A stretch of 64,000 bases of DNA from Nocardioides oceani (GTDB lineage: Bacteria; Actinomycetota; Actinomycetes; Propionibacteriales; Nocardioidaceae). Both the position numbers and the translations under genes were made by a program. The stretch lies in contig NZ_JAUHJQ010000004.1 of NCBI RefSeq assembly GCF_030412965.1, positions 285,580-349,579 of the forward strand, given 5' to 3'. This document shows positions 53,140 to 63,190 of the stretch, piece after piece. Positions within the stretch are counted from its first letter, which is position 1; every line of letters begins with the position of its first letter. The notes below the pieces were generated by a model. That model saw only the letters and a program-made list of their open reading frames with translations. It had not been told where the DNA came from and searched no databases.

Positions 53140-55677
53140 TCAGTCGGTCGCGATCGCGCGCAGGACGTCGAGCCGCGCCGCGCGGCGCGCCGGCAGCACG
53201 GCGGCCAGCACGCCGACGACCACCGCGACCGCCAGGAACGCCGACAGCTGCCCGACCGGCACGCTGACCACCTCCAGCCCCTCGTCGCGAAGGGCCCGCA
53301 TCAGCACGACGCCGAAGAAGGTGCCGAGCACGACCCCGAGCACCGCGCCGAGCACCGCGATGACGACCGACTCCAGCGTGATCATCAGGCGCAGCTGGGC
53401 CCGGCTGAGGCCGATGGCGCGGAGCAGGCCGACCTCGCGGGTGCGCTCGATGACCGAGAGGGCGAGGGTGTTGACGATGCCGAGCACCGCGATCACCAGC
53501 GCCAGGCCCAGCAGCGCGAAGACCATGAGCACCAGCTGGTCGATCGGCTCGCGCTGCTCCTGCGCGAAGCCGGCCTCGTCCTTGACCGTCACCACGGGGT
53601 TGGCGGCGACCACCTCCTCCAGCCGCTCCTGCACGCCGGTCGCGCCCGGCTCGGCGTCCACGACGACGTAGTTGTCGCGATCGGGGAACCCGGCCGCCAG
53701 CAGCGTCCCGGTGGTGGTCAGCAGCGGGAAGAACACGATCGGGTTGTCCTCGAAGACGCCGACGACCTCCCACGACGTCTCCCCCGCCGGCAGGTCGAGG
53801 GTCACGGTGTCCCCGACGGCGATGCCCTCGTCGGCGGCCCACGACTCCTCGACGAGGACCGTCTCGTCGCCGAGCGGGTCCGCCGAGCCCTCGACCAGCC
53901 GCAGGCCGAGGTCGTCGACGCTGCCGGGATCGGTCGCGGCGACGCCCTGCCCGTCACCGTCGCGCTCCCCGAACGCGAACCGCTCGCGCAGCACGGAGGC
54001 GACGCCGTCGACGTCGGCCATCCGATCGGCGACGGCTGGGGAGAACTCGCCGCCGAAGGCGCTGCTGACGACGTAGTCGCCCACGAAGCTCTCCGCCACC
54101 TGGCGGTCGACCGTGGCCTTCGCCGAGTCGCCGAGGATCGCCATCGTGCAGGCGAGGGTCAACCCGATCATCAGCGCCGACGCGGTCGCGGTCGTGCGGC
54201 GCGGGTTGCGCAGCCCGTTCTGCCCGGCGAGGTTGCCGACGGCCCCGAAGACCCGGGCGTACGCCGCCCGCGCGGCCGCCAGGAACGGCCGGCTGAGCAC
54301 CGGGCTGGCCGCGGCCACCCCCAGCAGCACCGCCAGGACGCCGAGCCCGACCCACCAGCCGGCGCGCGGCACGTCGGCGAACAGGCCGGCCGCGAGCACG
54401 GCCAGGCCGACCACCGCCAGCGCCAGCCCAGCGACGAGCCGGCGGCGCAGCGAGCTCTCCGGCAGCGCCACGTCGTCGCGCAGCGCCTGGACCGGCGCGA
54501 TCCGCCCGGTGCGCCGGGCCGGCAGCCAGGCCGCGGCCATGGTGACGAGCACGCCGACGGCGTACGCCGCGACGACGGTGCGCGGCTCGAAGACCAGGCC
54601 CTGCCCGGTGAGGTCGAGGCCGAAGGTCGCGGTCACCGCCCGGATGCCCATCGCGAGCAGCACGCCGAGGCCCAGGCCGGCACTCGCGCCGACCGCGCCG
54701 AGCACGAGCGCCTCGAGCAGGACCGACCACGTCACCTGCCGGGTGGAGGCGCCGAGGGCACGCAGGAGCGCCAGCTCGCGGCTGCGCTGCGCGACGAGGA
54801 TCGAGAAGGTGTTGACGATGAGGAAGGAGCCCACGACCAGCGCGATACCGGCGAAGATCAGCAGGAAGGTGGTCAGGAACGAGACCGCCTCGAGCAGGTC
54901 CGAGGCGCTCTCGTCGGCGGCGTCGTCGCCGGTCACCGCCTCGACGCCGTCGGGCAGCACCTCGCGGACCCGCTCGGCGAGCTCCTCCTGGGTGACCCCG
55001 TCCTCCGCGGTCACCCACACGTCGTTGTAGACGTCGCGCCCGTCGAGGAACAGCTCCTGCGCCGTAGCGGTGGCGAACTGCGCGAGCGTCGCGCCGTTGA
55101 GCGAGCCGCCCTCCGCGAACTCGGCGATGCCGACCAGCTCCGCCTCGAGCTCGGGGCGGTCGGTGGAGGTGACGAACGGGACGGTGTCGCCGACGTCGTA
55201 CCCGGCGCGCTCGGCGGTCCGCTGGTCGAGCACCACCTCGCCGGCCCGCTGCGGCTCGCGGCCCTCCTGGACCACCAGGCCGGTGAGGCCGTGGCCCGCA
55301 GGGGCGTCGTTCCAGTTGCCGCCGAGCGCCGGCGGGCCCAGTCCGCCCACGACCTTGCCGTCGGTGTCGACCACGAAGACCCCGACCGCGGTGACGTTGC
55401 CGTCGGCGCGGGCCGCCCCGGGGACGTCGGCGAGCTCCCCGACGAGCGCGGCCGGGAGCGTCCGGGTCGAGGGCGCACCCTGGGCGGTCGTGCCGCCCTC
55501 CGGCCGGACCACCACGTCGCCGACGGTGGAGGCGAACAGCGCCGTGAAGCTGCGGCCCAGGGTGTCGGAGAAGACCAGCGAGCCGGCCACGAAGGCGACG
55601 CCGAGCACGATCGCGAACGTGCTCATCAGCAGGCGCAGCTTGCGCCCGAGCAGGCTCCTGAGCGCGACGCGGATCAT
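53140..55677 (-). CDS. FtsX-like ABC transporter permease (MacB-like, two FtsX domains)
   Basis: An 845-aa permease of the long MacB/lipoprotein-exporter type in actinobacteria. It begins IRVALRSLLGRKLRLLMSTFAIVLGVAFVAGSLVFSDTLG (TM1) and has a large extracytoplasmic domain. The first FtsX domain lies near residues 250-400 (SFLTTFLLIFAGIALVVGSFLIVNTFSILVAQRSRELALLRALGAS). A second copy ends at the C-terminus (GIVNTLALSVIERTREVGLLRAIGLSR). It overlaps the ATPase gene (ATGA). Substrate unknown. Confidence 0.9.
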   Translation of the reverse strand: MIRVALRSLLGRKLRLLMSTFAIVLGVAFVAGSLVFSDTLGRSFTALFASTVGDVVVRPEGGTTAQGAPSTRTLPAALVGELADVPGAARADGNVTAVGVFVVDTDGKVVGGLGPPALGGNWNDAPAGHGLTGLVVQEGREPQRAGEVVLDQRTAERAGYDVGDTVPFVTSTDRPELEAELVGIAEFAEGGSLNGATLAQFATATAQELFLDGRDVYNDVWVTAEDGVTQEELAERVREVLPDGVEAVTGDDAADESASDLLEAVSFLTTFLLIFAGIALVVGSFLIVNTFSILVAQRSRELALLRALGASTRQVTWSVLLEALVLGAVGASAGLGLGVLLAMGIRAVTATFGLDLTGQGLVFEPRTVVAAYAVGVLVTMAAAWLPARRTGRIAPVQALRDDVALPESSLRRRLVAGLALAVVGLAVLAAGLFADVPRAGWWVGLGVLAVLLGVAAASPVLSRPFLAAARAAYARVFGAVGNLAGQNGLRNPRRTTATASALMIGLTLACTMAILGDSAKATVDRQVAESFVGDYVVSSAFGGEFSPAVADRMADVDGVASVLRERFAFGERDGDGQGVAATDPGSVDDLGLRLVEGSADPLGDETVLVEESWAADEGIAVGDTVTLDLPAGETSWEVVGVFEDNPIVFFPLLTTTGTLLAAGFPDRDNYVVVDAEPGATGVQERLEEVVAANPVVTVKDEAGFAQEQREPIDQLVLMVFALLGLALVIAVLGIVNTLALSVIERTREVGLLRAIGLSRAQLRLMITLESVVIAVLGAVLGVVLGTFFGVVLMRALRDEGLEVVSVPVGQLSAFLAVAVVVGVLAAVLPARRAARLDVLRAIATD

Positions 55678-56423
55678 GCGGGTGCGCTCATCCGGGCCAT
55701 GACCTCGAGCACCTGCTCGCGGTCGGGCCGCCGCAGCTCGTCGACCACGCGGCCGTCGGCGAGGAAGACCACCCGGTCGGTGTAGGCCGCCGCGACGGGG
55801 TCGTGGGTGACCATCACGACCGTCTGGCCGCCGCCCTCCTCGGGCGGGGCGTCCACGCTGCGGCGCAGCAGCCCGAGCACCTCCGCACCCGAGCGCGAGT
55901 CGAGGTTGCCGGTGGGCTCGTCGGCGAAGACGATCCGCGGGCGGCTGACCAGCGCGCGGGCGACGGCGACGCGCTGCTGCTGCCCGCCGGAGAGCTCGGT
56001 GGGCCGGTGGTGGAGCCGGTCGCCCAGCCCGACCGCCGCGACCACGGCGTCGTACCACTCCTGGTCGGGGCGGCGGCCCGCGATGGACAGCGGGAGCACG
56101 ATGTTCTCCCCCGCGGTCAGCGTGGGGACCAGGTTGAAGGACTGGAAGACGAAGCCGATCTCGTCGCGCCGCAGCCGGGTCAGCGCCTTGTCGCCCATGC
56201 CGGTCAGGTCGCGACCGCCGATGAGCACCTCGCCGGAGTCGGCGGTGTCGAGCCCGGCGCAGCAGTGCATGAGCGTGGACTTGCCCGAGCCGCTGGGCCC
56301 CATCACCGCGGTGAACTCGCCCGCGGCGAGGTCCAGACTGACGTCGTCGAGGGCGCGCACGAGCGCCTGGCCGGTGCCGTAGGTCTTGGTCAGGTGGCGC
56401 ACGCGGGCGGCCGGCTCGGTCAT
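55674..56423 (-). CDS. ABC transporter ATP-binding protein (LolD/MacB-like)
   Basis: A 249-aa ATPase. Walker A is GPSGSGKST, the Q-loop FQSFNLVPTLTAGENI, the signature LSGGQQQRVAVARAL, Walker B IVFADEPTGNLD and the H-switch VTHD. FADEPTGNLDSRSG is characteristic of the FtsX-partner class. The ATG at 56423 is 96 bp from the divergent alkB-like gene. A LexA-box lies in between, so SOS effects on this gene are conceivable but not expected. Confidence 0.93.
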   Translation of the reverse strand: MTEPAARVRHLTKTYGTGQALVRALDDVSLDLAAGEFTAVMGPSGSGKSTLMHCCAGLDTADSGEVLIGGRDLTGMGDKALTRLRRDEIGFVFQSFNLVPTLTAGENIVLPLSIAGRRPDQEWYDAVVAAVGLGDRLHHRPTELSGGQQQRVAVARALVSRPRIVFADEPTGNLDSRSGAEVLGLLRRSVDAPPEEGGGQTVVMVTHDPVAAAYTDRVVFLADGRVVDELRRPDREQVLEVMARMSAPA

Positions 56424-56491
56424 GGGTCCCACGATCGCGCCCCGCACCGACACCGCGCCACCCGACGTTCCTCCTTGCGGGTGAGCGCGCG

Positions 56492-56507
56492 TCGAACACC
56501 CGTTCGA
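56492..56507. promoter_or_regulatory. SOS box (LexA operator) upstream of the alkB-like gene
   Basis: TCGAACACCCGTTCGA is a perfect 6-4-6 palindrome matching the Gram-positive/actinobacterial LexA consensus TCGAAC-N4-GTTCGA. It abuts the -10 hexamer TAGCCT (56508-56513), so bound LexA would block RNA polymerase. It ends 12 bp before the start codon of the AlkB-like dioxygenase. Confidence 0.88.
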
Positions 56508-56513
56508 TAGCCT
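56508..56513 (+). promoter_or_regulatory. -10 element for leaderless alkB-like gene
   Basis: TAGCCT ends exactly 6 nt before GTG 56520 and directly abuts the SOS box. Confidence 0.55.
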
Positions 56514-56519
56514 GGGTGG

Positions 56520-57158
56520 GTGGACTTCCAGACCTCGCTGTTCCAGGCGGAGGCTCCGGCGCAGGAGCCGCCCCGCGCCACCCTGGTCGCGTCCCTGGCG
56601 CGGACCGAGCGGATGCCGCTGACCGAGGGCGCCTGGGTCGACGTGTGCCGCAGCTGGCTGCCGCGGGCCGACGAGGTGTTCGAGACGATGGTCGCGCAGG
56701 TGCCGTGGCGGGCCGACAAGCGGCAGATGTACGACCGGCTCGTCGACGTGCCGCGGCTGCTGCACACCTACATGATCGGCGAGGAGCTCCCGCACCCCGT
56801 GCTCACCGACGCCCGCGAGGCGCTGAGCGAGCACTACCTGCCCGAGCTCGGGGAGCCGTTCCGGACGGCGGGCTGCTGCTGGTACCGCGACGGGCGCGAC
56901 AGCGTGGCCTGGCACGGCGACACCATCGGCCGCGGCTCGACCCGCGACACGATGGTCGCGATCGTCTCCGTCGGCGACCCGCGGAGGCTGCAGCTGCGAC
57001 CGCGCGGCGGCGGTGAGTCGATCTCGATCGAGATGGGCCACGGCGACCTGCTCGTCATGGGCGGCTCCTGCCAGCGCACCTGGGAGCACGCCGTGCCGAA
57101 GGTCGCGCACGCGGGGCCGCGGATCTCGGTGCAGTTCCGCCCGTTCAACGTCTTCTGA
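56520..57158 (+). CDS. AlkB-like alpha-ketoglutarate-dependent dioxygenase
   Basis: A 212-aa Fe(II)/2-oxoglutarate dioxygenase predicted to repair alkylated bases by oxidative demethylation. The iron ligands are His132 and Asp134 (AWHGD) and His190 (TWEHAVPK). The 2OG-binding arginines are Arg201 and Arg207 (RISVQFRPF). The length matches the AlkB family. A perfect LexA box at its promoter suggests SOS induction. GTG 56520 is fixed by the -10 position. Confidence 0.93.
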   Translation: MDFQTSLFQAEAPAQEPPRATLVASLARTERMPLTEGAWVDVCRSWLPRADEVFETMVAQVPWRADKRQMYDRLVDVPRLLHTYMIGEELPHPVLTDAREALSEHYLPELGEPFRTAGCCWYRDGRDSVAWHGDTIGRGSTRDTMVAIVSVGDPRRLQLRPRGGGESISIEMGHGDLLVMGGSCQRTWEHAVPKVAHAGPRISVQFRPFNVF

Positions 57159-57218
57159 GCGCCGGGGCCGAAACCCGCGTGCCGGACGTCGGCGGCCGCT
57201 GGGACACTTGTTCCCCTC

Positions 57219-58580
57219 ATGAGCAGCTCGGACCCGACGTCACGCCTGACCCTCTCCTCCTTCTGGCACGACCTCCCCCGAGAGGGGAAGCTGCTGCTCT
57301 CGGTGGTCGTCCTGGAGTTCCTCGGCACCGGCCTGGTGCTGCCGTTCCACGTCGTCTACCTCAACGAGGTCCGCGGCATCGCGCTCAGCGACGTGGGCCT
57401 GCTGCTGGCGGTGCCGCCGCTGGCCGGGCTGCTCGTCGTCGGCCCCAGCGGCACCGCCATCGACCGGTTCGGTGCCCGCCGGATCCTCATGGGCACGCTC
57501 GTGCTGCTCTCGGCGGGCAACGTGCTCCTCGCCTCGGCCACCGACGCGCTCACCGCGGGCGTCGCGCTCGCGATGACCGGCATCGCGGCCGGCGTCTCCT
57601 GGCCGGCTTCGCAGAGCCTCATCGCCGCCGTGGTGCCGCGCGGGCTGCGCCAGCGGTACTTCGGGGTCAACTTCACCCTGCTCAACCTGGGCATCGGGAT
57701 CGGCGGGGTCGTCGGCGGCGTGGTGGTCGACGTCGAGGAGGTCGTGACGTTCCAGGCGATCTACCTCGCCGACGCGGTCAGCTACCTGCCGGCGCTGGCG
57801 CTGCTGGCGGTGCCGCTGCGCCACGTCGCGGGCCGCCCCGAGCACGACGAGGACGCCGCGCAGGAGCCGTCGTCGTACCTCGCGGTGCTGCGGCGCCCGG
57901 CGGTCGCCTCGCTCATGGCGCTCGGCTTCGCCGCCTCGTTCGTCGGGTACGCCCAGCTCAACGCCGGCATGCCGGCGTACGCCCGGGCCGTCGGCGAGGT
58001 GTCCACCCAGGGCCTCGGGATCGCGTTCGCCGCGAACACGCTGGTCATCGTGGTGCTCCAGCTGGCGGTGCTGCAGCGGATCGAGGGGCGGCGGCGGACC
58101 CGGGTGATCGCGGTGATGGCGCTCGTGTGGGCCGGCGCGTGGCTGCTGCTCGGCGGCTCCGGCCTGGTGCCGGGCACGGTCGGCGCGACCGTGCTCGTCG
58201 CCGCCTGCGCCTCGGTCTTCGCCCTCGGCGAGACGCTGCTCCAGCCGACGATCCCGGCGCTGGTCAACGACCTGGCCCCCGACCACCTGCGCGGCCGCTA
58301 CAACGCGCTGAGCTCGGCCGCGTTCCAGTCCGCCCAGGTCGTCGCGCCGCCCGTCGCGGGCTTCCTCGTCGGGCACTCGCTGGGCGATGCGTACGTCGGC
58401 GTGCTGGTCGCCGGCTGCCTCGGCGTCGCCGTGCTCTCCGTCGCACGGGTCGAGCGGCAGCTGCCGCCGGGGGTGAACGGCGTCCGGGCGCCGGCTCCGC
58501 TGGAGGAGACGGCGCCCGCCGTGGCCGGGGCGACCGGCGAGCCGTTCGCGGGCCCGGTCAGCGGTGCCGGCGGCGCCTGA
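57219..58580 (+). CDS. MFS transporter
   Basis: A 453-aa major facilitator. The start DPTSRLTLSSFWHDLPREGKLLLSVVVLEFLGTGLVLPFHVVYL and the A-like motif GTAIDRFGARRILMG mark TM1-3. Twelve membrane helices are predicted. The last 40 residues are Pro/Ala-rich. The substrate is unknown; it is likely a drug-type exporter. It follows the alkB-like gene by 60 bp. Its 3' end overlaps the coxG-like gene tail-to-tail by 23 bp. Confidence 0.88.
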   Translation: MSSSDPTSRLTLSSFWHDLPREGKLLLSVVVLEFLGTGLVLPFHVVYLNEVRGIALSDVGLLLAVPPLAGLLVVGPSGTAIDRFGARRILMGTLVLLSAGNVLLASATDALTAGVALAMTGIAAGVSWPASQSLIAAVVPRGLRQRYFGVNFTLLNLGIGIGGVVGGVVVDVEEVVTFQAIYLADAVSYLPALALLAVPLRHVAGRPEHDEDAAQEPSSYLAVLRRPAVASLMALGFAASFVGYAQLNAGMPAYARAVGEVSTQGLGIAFAANTLVIVVLQLAVLQRIEGRRRTRVIAVMALVWAGAWLLLGGSGLVPGTVGATVLVAACASVFALGETLLQPTIPALVNDLAPDHLRGRYNALSSAAFQSAQVVAPPVAGFLVGHSLGDAYVGVLVAGCLGVAVLSVARVERQLPPGVNGVRAPAPLEETAPAVAGATGEPFAGPVSGAGGA

Positions 58581-59331
58581 GCAGCACGAGCAGCAGCACG
58601 ACGAGCAGGCCGACGCCGGCCTGCCTGCCGTACGACTTCAGCAGCACCGGCAGGACCGACGCGCCCAGGTCGAGCGCGTCGTTGCCCCCGCCCGGCGCCG
58701 GGCGGGTCGCCGGCGCCGGCCGGGGCGCGACCGGCTGCGCGTCGGTGCCCGAGACGACCGGCGCGACCTCGTCCGCGGTCACCTCGTCGTCGGGGGACGT
58801 CGCCGTCCCCGAGGCGAGCGACTCCGCCGCGGACTCCTCGGCCGGGGTCGGGGTCGTCGCGGGGGCGGCCTCGGGCTCGGGCTGGGCCGACAGCCGCTGC
58901 TCGAGGCAGGCGACGAACTGCCCGAGCAGCTTGTCGGAGACGTCCTGCATCACGCCGCGGCCGAACTGCGCCGGCTTGCCGGTGATCGACAGGTCGGTCA
59001 CCACGACGACGTCGGTCGCGCCGCTCTCGCCCGACGGCGCCATCGTCAGCGTGACGGTGGCGCCGGCCGTCCCGTTGCCGCGCTTGTCCTTGCCCTTGGC
59101 CTCCACGACGAAGGAGTGCGCGGTCTCGTCCTTCTCCACGAACGTGCCGGAGCCGCCGTACACGAGCGCGATGGGGCCGAGCTTGACCTTGACCGTGCCG
59201 GTGAACGTCGTGTCCTCCACCGAGGTGACGACCGCGCCGGGGAAGCACTCGGCGACCGACGCGATGTCGTTGAAGTGCGCCCAGGTCTCCTCGACGCCGG
59301 TCGGGACGGTGAACTCGTGCCGGAGGTCCAT
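58558..59331 (-). CDS. CoxG-like SRPBCC protein with C-terminal anchor
   Basis: A 257-aa protein. The N-terminal 150 residues are a CoxG-type SRPBCC domain (DLRHEFTVPTGVEETWAHFNDIASVAECFPGAVV and GKPAQFGRGVMQDVSDKLLGQFV). A Pro/Ala/Glu-rich linker follows, then one membrane helix (AGVGLLVVLLLVLL) with a basic end RRRRHR. CoxG recruits CO dehydrogenase to the membrane in carboxydotrophs. The gene overlaps coxM by 1 nt. Confidence 0.88.
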   Translation of the reverse strand: MDLRHEFTVPTGVEETWAHFNDIASVAECFPGAVVTSVEDTTFTGTVKVKLGPIALVYGGSGTFVEKDETAHSFVVEAKGKDKRGNGTAGATVTLTMAPSGESGATDVVVVTDLSITGKPAQFGRGVMQDVSDKLLGQFVACLEQRLSAQPEPEAAPATTPTPAEESAAESLASGTATSPDDEVTADEVAPVVSGTDAQPVAPRPAPATRPAPGGGNDALDLGASVLPVLLKSYGRQAGVGLLVVLLLVLLRRRRHR

Positions 59332-60191
59332 CAGCCGCCTGCTCCTGCCGCGGTCAGGACGGCCCGCCGGGTCAGGACCGTCGCGAGGTGCCGACGGTAG
59401 TCCGCGTCGCCGTTGAGGTCCGAGGGCGGGTTGGTGCCCTCGGCGGCGTGCGCGGCGGCTGCCCGGACGGCGTCCTCGGTGGCCGGCTGACCGGCGAGGG
59501 CCTCCTCCACCGCACGGGCCCGTAACGGCGTGCTGCCCATGTTGGTCAGCCCGATCCGCGCCTCGGCGATCGTGCCTCCCTCCACCCGGACCGCGGCGGC
59601 CACGGCGACGATCGGCCACTGGTGGGCGACGCGGACGAACTTCTCGTAGTGGGCGCCCCAGCCGGTGTGCTTGGGCAGCCGGACCTCGGTGAGGATCTCG
59701 TCCTCGCCGATCGCGGTCTCAAAGAGGTCGACGAAGAACTCCTCGGCCGGGACCGTCCGGGTCCCGCCGGGGCCCTGGACGACGAACTGCGCGCCGAGCG
59801 CCAGCGTCGGCGCACCGAGGTCGCCGGCCGGGTCGGCGTGGGCCAGCGCCCCGCCGAAGGTGCCGCGGTGGCGGATCTGGGCGTCGGCGAGGTGCTCGAT
59901 GGCCTTGCTCACCAGCGCGGCGTGCTCGGCGACCAGCAGGTCGGAGCCGACCACCGTGTGCGGCGTCATCGCGCCGACGACGACCGCGTCGCCGTCGTCG
60001 CGGATCCCGCGCAACGAGGGGATCCGGCCGAGGTCGATGACCATCTCGGGCGCGTTGAGCCGCATCCGGAGCACCGGCAGCAGGCTCTGCCCGCCGGCGA
60101 GGATCTTGGCCTCGTCGCCGTGCTGGGCCAGCGCGGCGAGCGCCTCCTCGACGGTGGTCGGGGCGAGGTAGTCGAACTGTGCGGGGATCAC
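59331..60191 (-). CDS. coxM: CoxM-type FAD-binding subunit (xanthine dehydrogenase family)
   Basis: A 286-aa medium subunit. FAD-binding motifs are AKILAGGQSLLPVLRMR (residues ~32-48) and HRGTFGGALAHADPAGDL (~105-120). The GTG at 60191 overlaps the coxL stop (GTGA) and gives [17 protein letters not shown], the usual start. It passes electrons from the CoxS iron-sulfur clusters to the respiratory chain. The order coxS-L-M fits a form II cluster. Confidence 0.92.
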   Translation of the reverse strand: MIPAQFDYLAPTTVEEALAALAQHGDEAKILAGGQSLLPVLRMRLNAPEMVIDLGRIPSLRGIRDDGDAVVVGAMTPHTVVGSDLLVAEHAALVSKAIEHLADAQIRHRGTFGGALAHADPAGDLGAPTLALGAQFVVQGPGGTRTVPAEEFFVDLFETAIGEDEILTEVRLPKHTGWGAHYEKFVRVAHQWPIVAVAAAVRVEGGTIAEARIGLTNMGSTPLRARAVEEALAGQPATEDAVRAAAAHAAEGTNPPSDLNGDADYRRHLATVLTRRAVLTAAGAGG

Positions 60192-62676
60192 TGGGCACCT
60201 CCTGCGGTCCGGTCGACGGTGCCGTCCATGCCCGTCGACGCGTCGAAGTGCGGGGCCGCCGCACCGGTGGTCGGCTCGCCGCCCGAGCCGGCGTCCTGGA
60301 TCGCCCGCCAGACCCGCTCGGGCGTGCAGGGCATCCGGATGTCGTGGATGCCGAGGTGGCGCACCGCGTCGACGACCGCGTTGACGACCGCCGGGGTCGA
60401 GGCGATCGTGCCGGCCTCGCCGACGCCCTTGGTGCCGAGCGTGTTGGTCAGCGACGGGGTCGTCGTGTGGTCGACCTCGAAGCTGATCGTGTCGGCCGAC
60501 GTGGGCAGCAGGTAGTCGACGAAGGAGCCGGACACCAACGTCCCGGAGTCGTCGTACACCGCTTCCTCCCACAGCGCCTGCGCGATGCCCTGCACCAGGC
60601 CGCCGTGCACCTGGCCGGAGACGATGAGCGGGTTGATGACGTTGCCGATGTCGTCGACGCAGGCGTACTTCCGCATCCGCAGCGCCCCGGTCTCGGTGTC
60701 GACCTCCATCGCGCACAGGTGGGTCCCGTGCGGGTAGTTGAAGTTGACGGGGTCGTACGTCGCGTCGGAGTCGAGCGAGGGCTCCATCCCGTCGGGCAGG
60801 TCGTGCGCGGCGAACACCGCGCCCGCGACGTCCTGGATCGCGACGCCCTGGTCGGTGCCGCGGACCGCGAACCGCCCGCCGGTGAACTCCAGGTCGTCGG
60901 CGGACGCCTCCAGCATGTGCGCGGCGACGACCTTGGCCTTCTCGACGACCTTGTCGGTCGCCTTGACCAGCGCCTCCCCGCCGACGACGAGCGAGCGTGA
61001 GCCGTAGGTGTCCAGGCCCTTGTGGGCGATCTGGGTGTCACCGTGGAGCACCTCGACGTCCTCGAACGGCACGCCGAGCCGGTCCGCGACGATCTGGCTG
61101 AACGCCGTCTCGTGGCCCTGTCCGTGGGCGCTCGCGCCGGTGACGACCTCGACCTTGCCGGTCGCGAGCATCCGCACGCTCGCGTGCTCCCAGCCGCCCG
61201 CGCCGTAGTCGAGCTGGCCCAGCACGCGGCTGGGGGCCAGCCCGCACATCTCGGTGAAGGTGGAGACCCCGATGCCGAGCTGGACCGGGTCGCCGGACTC
61301 GCGCCGCCGGCGCTGCTCGGCCCGCAGCTCGTCGTACCCGAAGAGCTCCTTGGCGCGGGCGGTCGCGAGCTCGTAGTTGCCGGAGTCGTACTCCAGGCCC
61401 GCCACCGTGGTGAACGGAAACTCCTCGTGCTTGATCCAGTTCTTCTCGCGGATCTCCAGCGGGTCGACCCCGACCTCGGCGGCCAGCTCGTCCATCAGCC
61501 GCTCGATCGCGAAGGTCGCCTCCGGGCGGCCGGCGCCGCGGTAGGCGTCGGTCCACGTCTTGTTGGTCAGCACCGTCTGGACGGCGAAGTGGTAGGCGGG
61601 GAACTTGTAGATCGCGTTGAACATGAACGCGCCGAGCACCGGCACGCCGCCGCCGACGAGCGAGACGTAGGCCCCGAGGTCGGCGAGCAGCTCGACCTTG
61701 AGGCCGGTGACCGAGCCGTCGGCGTCCGCCGCGAGGGTGAGCTTCTGCCACTGGTCGCGGCCGTGGTGGCCGGCCATGAGCGACTCGCTGCGGGTCTCGG
61801 TGTACTTCACCGGCTTGCCCGTGCGGCGGGCCAGCGCGACGGTGATCCACTCCTCCGGGGTCGTCTGGAGCTTGCCGCCGAAGCCGCCGCCGACGTCGGG
61901 GGCGATGACGCGGAGCTTGGACTCGGGGATGCCGGTGGTCGCGGCGAGCGCGAAGCGCAGGATGTGCGGGATCTGGGTCGCCGACCACACGGTCAGCTGC
62001 TCCCCGGTCGGGTCCACGACGGTCGAGCGCGGCTCCATGAACGCCGGGATCAGCCGCTGCTGGCGGTACTCCCGCTCCAGCACGATGCCGCCGCTCTCGC
62101 GGGCCCGCGCGATGGCCTCGTCGACGGCGCCGCCGGTGCCGGCCTCGGCGGAGTCGAAGACCCAGTACGCCGACTTGTTGGTGCCGAGGTCGGGGTGGGC
62201 CAGGACGGTGTCCGCCGCGGCCTCCTTCAGGTCGAGGGCGGCCGGCAGCTCGTCGTACTCCACGTCGACGAGCTCGGCGGCGTCCCGCGCCTCGGCGGCG
62301 CTGCGCGCGACCACGACCGCGACGATCTCGCCGGCGAAGGCGACCCGGTCGATGGCGACCGGGAGGTGCGTCGGTGTCTTCTGGTCCGGCGTGATCGGCC
62401 AGGCGTTGATGAGCACGCCCTGGGTCTCGGCGAGGTCCTGGCCGCTGACGACGTCGACGACGTTCGGGCTCTGCTTGGCCTCGGTCGTGTCGATGCTCGT
62501 GATCCGTGCGTGCGCGAACGGGCTGCGGACCATCGCCAGGTGCAGCATGCCCGGCAGCACGATGTTGTCGGTCCACCGGGTGCGGCCGGTGATCAGCCGC
62601 TGGTCCTCCTTGCGGCGCCGGTCCTTGCCGATCTCCCGCTCCGGCGCGGTGGCCTCCGGGCGGGCCTCGGTGGCGG

Positions 62677-62680
<4 letters not shown>
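60188..62680 (-). CDS. coxL: Large molybdopterin subunit, form II CODH-like hydroxylase
   Basis: An 830-aa molybdopterin-binding subunit of the xanthine oxidase family. The active-site loop is AYRGAGR (residues 379-385). That is the form II signature, unlike AYRCSFR of true CO dehydrogenase, so the selenocyanate-type Mo-Cu cysteine is absent. The Mo-coordinating glutamate lies in KGVGEAGTI near the C-terminus, and [14 protein letters not shown] binds cofactor. It might be an aldehyde or aromatic hydroxylase. The ATG at 62680 overlaps coxS by 4 nt. Confidence 0.93.
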
Positions 62681-63147
<467 letters not shown>

Positions 63148-63165
63148 GACTCTCCTCGGGTGGAC

Positions 63166-63190
63166 GCCGGGTGTGACCCGGCTCACGCTA
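63166..63190 (-). promoter_or_regulatory. coxS: coxS promoter -10 with palindrome over the start site
   Basis: On the minus strand TAGCGT (63185-63190) is followed by the palindrome GCCGGGT-GTG-ACCCGGC (63166-63182). That would overlap the transcription start, a typical repressor site. The leader to the AUG would be about 30 nt and contains the ribosome site. Confidence 0.45.

Noticed and set aside
52780..55785. A 1001-codon plus-strand open frame
   Set aside because: It is antisense to the gntR start and the FtsX permease. Its composition is His/Arg/Asp/Glu-rich low complexity typical of shadow frames in GC-rich DNA.
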